A stretch of DNA of 64,000 bases from Prevotella sp. UBA4330 (GTDB lineage: Bacteria; Bacteroidota; Bacteroidia; Bacteroidales; Bacteroidaceae), in assembly GCA_002394385.1 (NCBI GenBank), contig DGTS01000026.1:1-64000 (forward strand), given 5' to 3'. A program made the position numbers and the translations under genes. A model generated the notes under the pieces. It searched no databases and was not told where the DNA came from. It saw nothing but the letters and a program-made list of their open reading frames with translations. Below are positions 61,509-64,000 of this stretch, piece after piece. Each line of letters opens with the position of its first letter. The first letter of the stretch is position 1.

Positions 61509-61637
61509 CTAAATGTTGAAAAGGAGATAGAGCGATATTGAGAATAGCAGTGTTGCCGCAGTACATAATATGCTGATGTGGTTTAAATCTTCTTTCATCC
61601 ACTCTTTTATTCGTTTTTCTTTATTATTCTGTTCCAT
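61509..61637 (-). CDS. 42-residue small membrane protein (candidate)
   Basis: The ORF starts at the ATG at 61635-61637. A charged N-terminus (EQNNKEKRIKEWMKEDLNH) is followed by one membrane helix (ISILCTAATLLFSISLYLLF) and a short end. A promoter with standard spacing (TTG at 61729-61731, TAACTTTG at 61701-61708, minus strand) lies about 65 bases upstream, which supports real expression. It is divergent from the kinase-AAA gene. No family recognised; it could be a small regulator of a membrane process. Confidence 0.55.
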   Translation of the reverse strand: MEQNNKEKRIKEWMKEDLNHISILCTAATLLFSISLYLLFNI

Positions 61638-61700
61638 ATAGTGTTATTTTTTTTCTTATTATTGTTATGACAGGTAGCCTGTCTTGTTGTTTTCCGAGTG

Positions 61701-61731
61701 CAAAGTTAAGGAGAGTCCTGGCTCGGTGCAA
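61701..61731 (-). promoter_or_regulatory. Promoter for the small membrane ORF
   Basis: Minus-strand TTG at 61729-61731, a 20-base spacer and TAACTTTG at 61708-61701. Confidence 0.6.
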
Positions 61732-61759
61732 CAATCCATGCCAGTTTCGGCAATGTTTG

Positions 61760-61821
61760 TTGCGACAACTGGTCGTATTTGCGACAAAATGGGGATTGTT
61801 GTACGATAATTGTCGCAAATA
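61760..61821. promoter_or_regulatory. TTGCGACAA operator-like repeats upstream of kinase-AAA gene
   Basis: TATTTGCGACAA at 61776-61787 and its exact inverse TTGTCGCAAATA at 61810-61821; a further TTGCGACAA at 61760-61768. It lies between the two divergent promoters, so a regulator bound here could control both genes. Confidence 0.55.
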
Positions 61822-61845
61822 ACAGATGATATCAAAACCGATGTC

Positions 61846-61876
61846 TTGCACGCATGGGGATTTTTTTATATCTTTG
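61846..61876 (+). promoter_or_regulatory. Promoter for the kinase-AAA gene
   Basis: TTG at 61846-61848 and TATCTTTG at 61869-61876 with a 20-base spacer; the ATG is 35 bases downstream. Confidence 0.65.
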
Positions 61877-61910
61877 CCCCAACATAAAACATATTATTAA
61901 TTACTGACCG

Positions 61911-63698
61911 ATGCAACATCTTGAAAAAGGATATAATATAGAGGACAGGTACATCGTGGCAATGTTCCTGAAGGAAGGCACGTATAACGAGAACTACCGT
62001 GTGCTCGACCATGACGGCAAGTCGTTCTTCATGAAACTCTACGATGTGGAACGCGTGCCTGCGGCGCTGCGCGACGCTCAGCATGGCGTGAAGGAGGTGG
62101 CAGTGTATCATCAGTTGCAGGGCAACAGCGTGCCGGCACTGTGTGACGAGGGTATGCTGAAGTTGGAAGAACAGCAGTTCTACTATCTGATAACCGAATA
62201 TTTTGGGGGCGAACTGCTCTCGGAAGTCATTTCAAGGAAAAAGACTCTCGGCGTGGATGAGGCTCTGAAATATACCCTCGCCATAGCGGAAGGACTGAAG
62301 GAGATGCACGGCGCAGGACTCGCTCACAACGACATAACGCCCCGCAACATCATGTTCTCAGAGGTGGCGGCAGACGCCAAGGCAAAGATTATCGACCTCG
62401 GGCATGCCTCGGAGCCGGCAAAGAAGTCGCCGCCGTTTCTCACCAGTGACTTGGAGCCGTTCTATCGTGCGCCCGAAACATTCCACGACGTTTTTACCTT
62501 TGCGGGTGATGTGTTCTCGCTGGCTGCCGTAGCATACACTATGCTCACGGGCAAGGCACCGTGGGAGTATGACATCAGCGACCCCACTGATACGGAGAAA
62601 ATACATAATACGCTGCGTGCAAAGCGGACATTGTCGCCGCTGACGTTCCCCAATGCAGATAGTATTCCAGAGCATTTCCGCGATGCCATCGTGAAAACAC
62701 TGAAGGCCTCAGAGCAGAAACGCATGTCGCTGGAGCAGTTCGTCAATGCCATTCAGGGCAAGGAGGAACCCAAGCAGGCTGAGGTGAAGACCGACGAGAG
62801 ACATGAGGATGACACCACGCAACAGCAGGGCGATACTGAGATGCAGGTCAGCGTTGAGGCGGAGAAGCGAAAAGGCAACGGATTCAAGGACGTGGCAGGC
62901 ATGAACGAACTGAAGAAGATGGTTCAGGAAAAGATAATCTTTGTGCTGAAGAACAAAGACCTTGCCAAGAAATACCGACTGACACCGCCCAACGGGATGC
63001 TCCTTTATGGTCCGCCGGGCTGTGGCAAGACATACTTTGCAGAGAAGTTCGCCGAGGAGTCGGGTTTCAACTTCATGAACGTGAAGTCGAGCGACCTCGG
63101 AAGTACATATATACATGGCACGCAAGGGAAGATTGCCGAACTCTTCAAGAAGGCGGAGAAGAACCCGCCAACAGTGATATGTTTCGACGAGTTTGACGCA
63201 TTGGTGCCCAACCGCAGCGGTGTTGATAACCAAAGCCTGTCGAGTGAGGTGAACGAGTTCCTCTCTCAACTCAACAACTGCTCGCAACGCGGCATCTTCG
63301 TCATCTGCACCAGCAACCGACCAGACAAGATAGACCCTGCGGTGCTGCGCACAGGACGCATAGACAAACTGGTGTATGTGCCCATGCCTGACGAGGAGGC
63401 GCGGCGCGAGATGTTCCGTCTGCACCTGAAAGACCGTCCCTGTGAGAACATTGACTACGACCGTCTGGCAAAACTGACGGAGAACTATATTTCGAGCGAC
63501 ATTTCGTTCATCGTGAACGATTCTGCCATCACCGCAGCACTCTCAGACAAACCGATAACACAGGAGATAATGGAGAACTGCATCCGCTGCAACCGTCCGT
63601 CGGTGAGCGCCGACACACTGAAGTCGTACGAGAGGATGCAGGCAATGTTTAACGAGGCAGGTGCCAGCAGTCAGCGGCCTCACATAGGGTTCAAGTAA
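61911..63698 (+). CDS. Fusion of eukaryotic-like protein kinase and AAA+ ATPase
   Basis: The protein has 595 residues and no signal or membrane segment. Residues about 8-285 are a protein kinase fold: glycine loop EGTYNENYRV, the VAIK-type Lys in SFFMKLYD, catalytic loop AHNDITPRN (HND in place of HRD), DLG in place of DFG in KIIDLGHAS, and an APE-like RAPETF. A charged linker (about 285-325) leads to a classical AAA+ domain (about 330-560) of the FtsH/Cdc48 type: FKDVAGMNELKKMVQ, Walker A GPPGCGKT (about 367-374), Walker B VICFDEFDAL, sensor ICTSNRPDKIDP and the arginine finger region LRTGRIDK. A regulatory ATPase whose action depends on its own kinase module seems likely. Confidence 0.9.
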   Translation: MQHLEKGYNIEDRYIVAMFLKEGTYNENYRVLDHDGKSFFMKLYDVERVPAALRDAQHGVKEVAVYHQLQGNSVPALCDEGMLKLEEQQFYYLITEYFGGELLSEVISRKKTLGVDEALKYTLAIAEGLKEMHGAGLAHNDITPRNIMFSEVAADAKAKIIDLGHASEPAKKSPPFLTSDLEPFYRAPETFHDVFTFAGDVFSLAAVAYTMLTGKAPWEYDISDPTDTEKIHNTLRAKRTLSPLTFPNADSIPEHFRDAIVKTLKASEQKRMSLEQFVNAIQGKEEPKQAEVKTDERHEDDTTQQQGDTEMQVSVEAEKRKGNGFKDVAGMNELKKMVQEKIIFVLKNKDLAKKYRLTPPNGMLLYGPPGCGKTYFAEKFAEESGFNFMNVKSSDLGSTYIHGTQGKIAELFKKAEKNPPTVICFDEFDALVPNRSGVDNQSLSSEVNEFLSQLNNCSQRGIFVICTSNRPDKIDPAVLRTGRIDKLVYVPMPDEEARREMFRLHLKDRPCENIDYDRLAKLTENYISSDISFIVNDSAITAALSDKPITQEIMENCIRCNRPSVSADTLKSYERMQAMFNEAGASSQRPHIGFK

Positions 63699-63735
63699 GT
63701 AATATTAACTCCTAACAATACAAAACAAAATCACT

Positions 63736-64000
63736 ATGGCAAAACTGGACGAACTTATCAGTTACCTTCAAGGAGAAGGGCTGATGCCGAACAAAGACGA
63801 AGACGGCGACATCGTCTTCAAGTATCAAATGAAGACTTACATCATCTTCGACACCTCGGATGATGAGCAGTATCTGCAGATAGCGTTGCCTGGAATCTAT
63901 GATGTCACGGAGGACAATCTTGTCGAGGTGCTGGCAGCATGCAACTCTGTGAACCGAGGGATAAAGGTGGCTAAGGCCATTATCACGGGCGACAACAAAA
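63736..64000 (+). CDS. YbjN-like small protein (3' end beyond window)
   Basis: 88 codons are visible from the ATG at 63736. The start LDELISYLQGEGLMPNKDED, then DIVFKYQMKTYIIFDTSDDE and NRGIKVAKAIITGDNK, resembles YbjN/secretion-chaperone-like folds, but the match is by eye only. It lies 37 bases after the kinase-AAA gene and is probably co-transcribed, so it may be a partner or substrate of that ATPase. Confidence 0.6.
   Translation, partial: MAKLDELISYLQGEGLMPNKDEDGDIVFKYQMKTYIIFDTSDDEQYLQIALPGIYDVTEDNLVEVLAACNSVNRGIKVAKAIITGDNK

Noticed and set aside
61911..63698. Reading the kinase-AAA fusion as a phage defence system
   Set aside because: No nuclease, toxin, reverse transcriptase or other defence gene is near, and the neighbouring genes are housekeeping or envelope genes.

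Overview
The window looks like a chromosomal segment of a Bacteroidetes bacterium, most likely Prevotellaceae of gut or rumen type. The reasons are a full Por/Gld type IX secretion (T9SS) operon, a SusC/SusD pair, ECF sigma/anti-sigma operons with DUF4252 partners, TlpA-type thioredoxin proteins with short signal peptides, and recurrent TAnnTTTG promoter boxes (sometimes with a TTTG-like -33 box about 19-20 bases upstream). No rRNA, tRNA, CRISPR array, integrase or transposase was seen.

Layout. Positions 1-14.9 kb hold mostly minus-strand genes: three ECF sigma factors (one cut by the window edge), two single-pass anti-sigma-like proteins, and secreted proteins that include four TlpA-like thioredoxins (two pairs of paralogs). 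A shared promoter-like element precedes one sigma gene and two TlpA transcription starts, suggesting one regulon. From 15 to 21 kb there are carbohydrate enzymes (GH97, GH43, a two-domain esterase), a membrane protein/XRE regulator pair, then a ThrE-type exporter. From 22.7 to 29.5 kb lies the T9SS operon porP-gldK-gldL-gldM-gldN plus a small beta-barrel, followed by priA and an unknown lipoprotein. From 33.6 to 50 kb lies a polysaccharide utilization locus: SGNH esterase, susC, susD, a gutted GH67 alpha-glucuronidase, two binding-type proteins, a CE15-like glucuronoyl esterase and an SGNH-CotH fusion. The enzyme set points to glucuronoxylan. Four of its proteins end in T9SS-type sorting tails, so the secretion operon and the locus probably work together. 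From 51 to 58 kb are a FadL-type porin, a PgpH-like HD phosphodiesterase, gltX and waaA. From 58.3 to 60.3 kb is another ECF operon (DUF4252, sigma, anti-sigma, DUF4252). The end holds a DMT exporter, a 42-residue membrane ORF, and a protein kinase-AAA ATPase fusion followed by a partial YbjN-like gene.

The most unusual features are: (1) the kinase-AAA fusion with a divergent small membrane ORF and a shared inverted-repeat region; (2) the SGNH-CotH fusion; (3) a TGAGACAT operator at identical spacing before two PUL promoters; (4) GC-rich palindromic elements inserted in frame in every complete anti-sigma gene; (5) low-complexity word arrays that start at stop codons and also sit in frame inside waaA and the GH67 remnant; (6) three tandem arrays with an exact 22-base period; (7) a beta-domain shared by the ECF-linked secreted proteins. 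Family assignments rest on motifs read by eye; no database search was possible.
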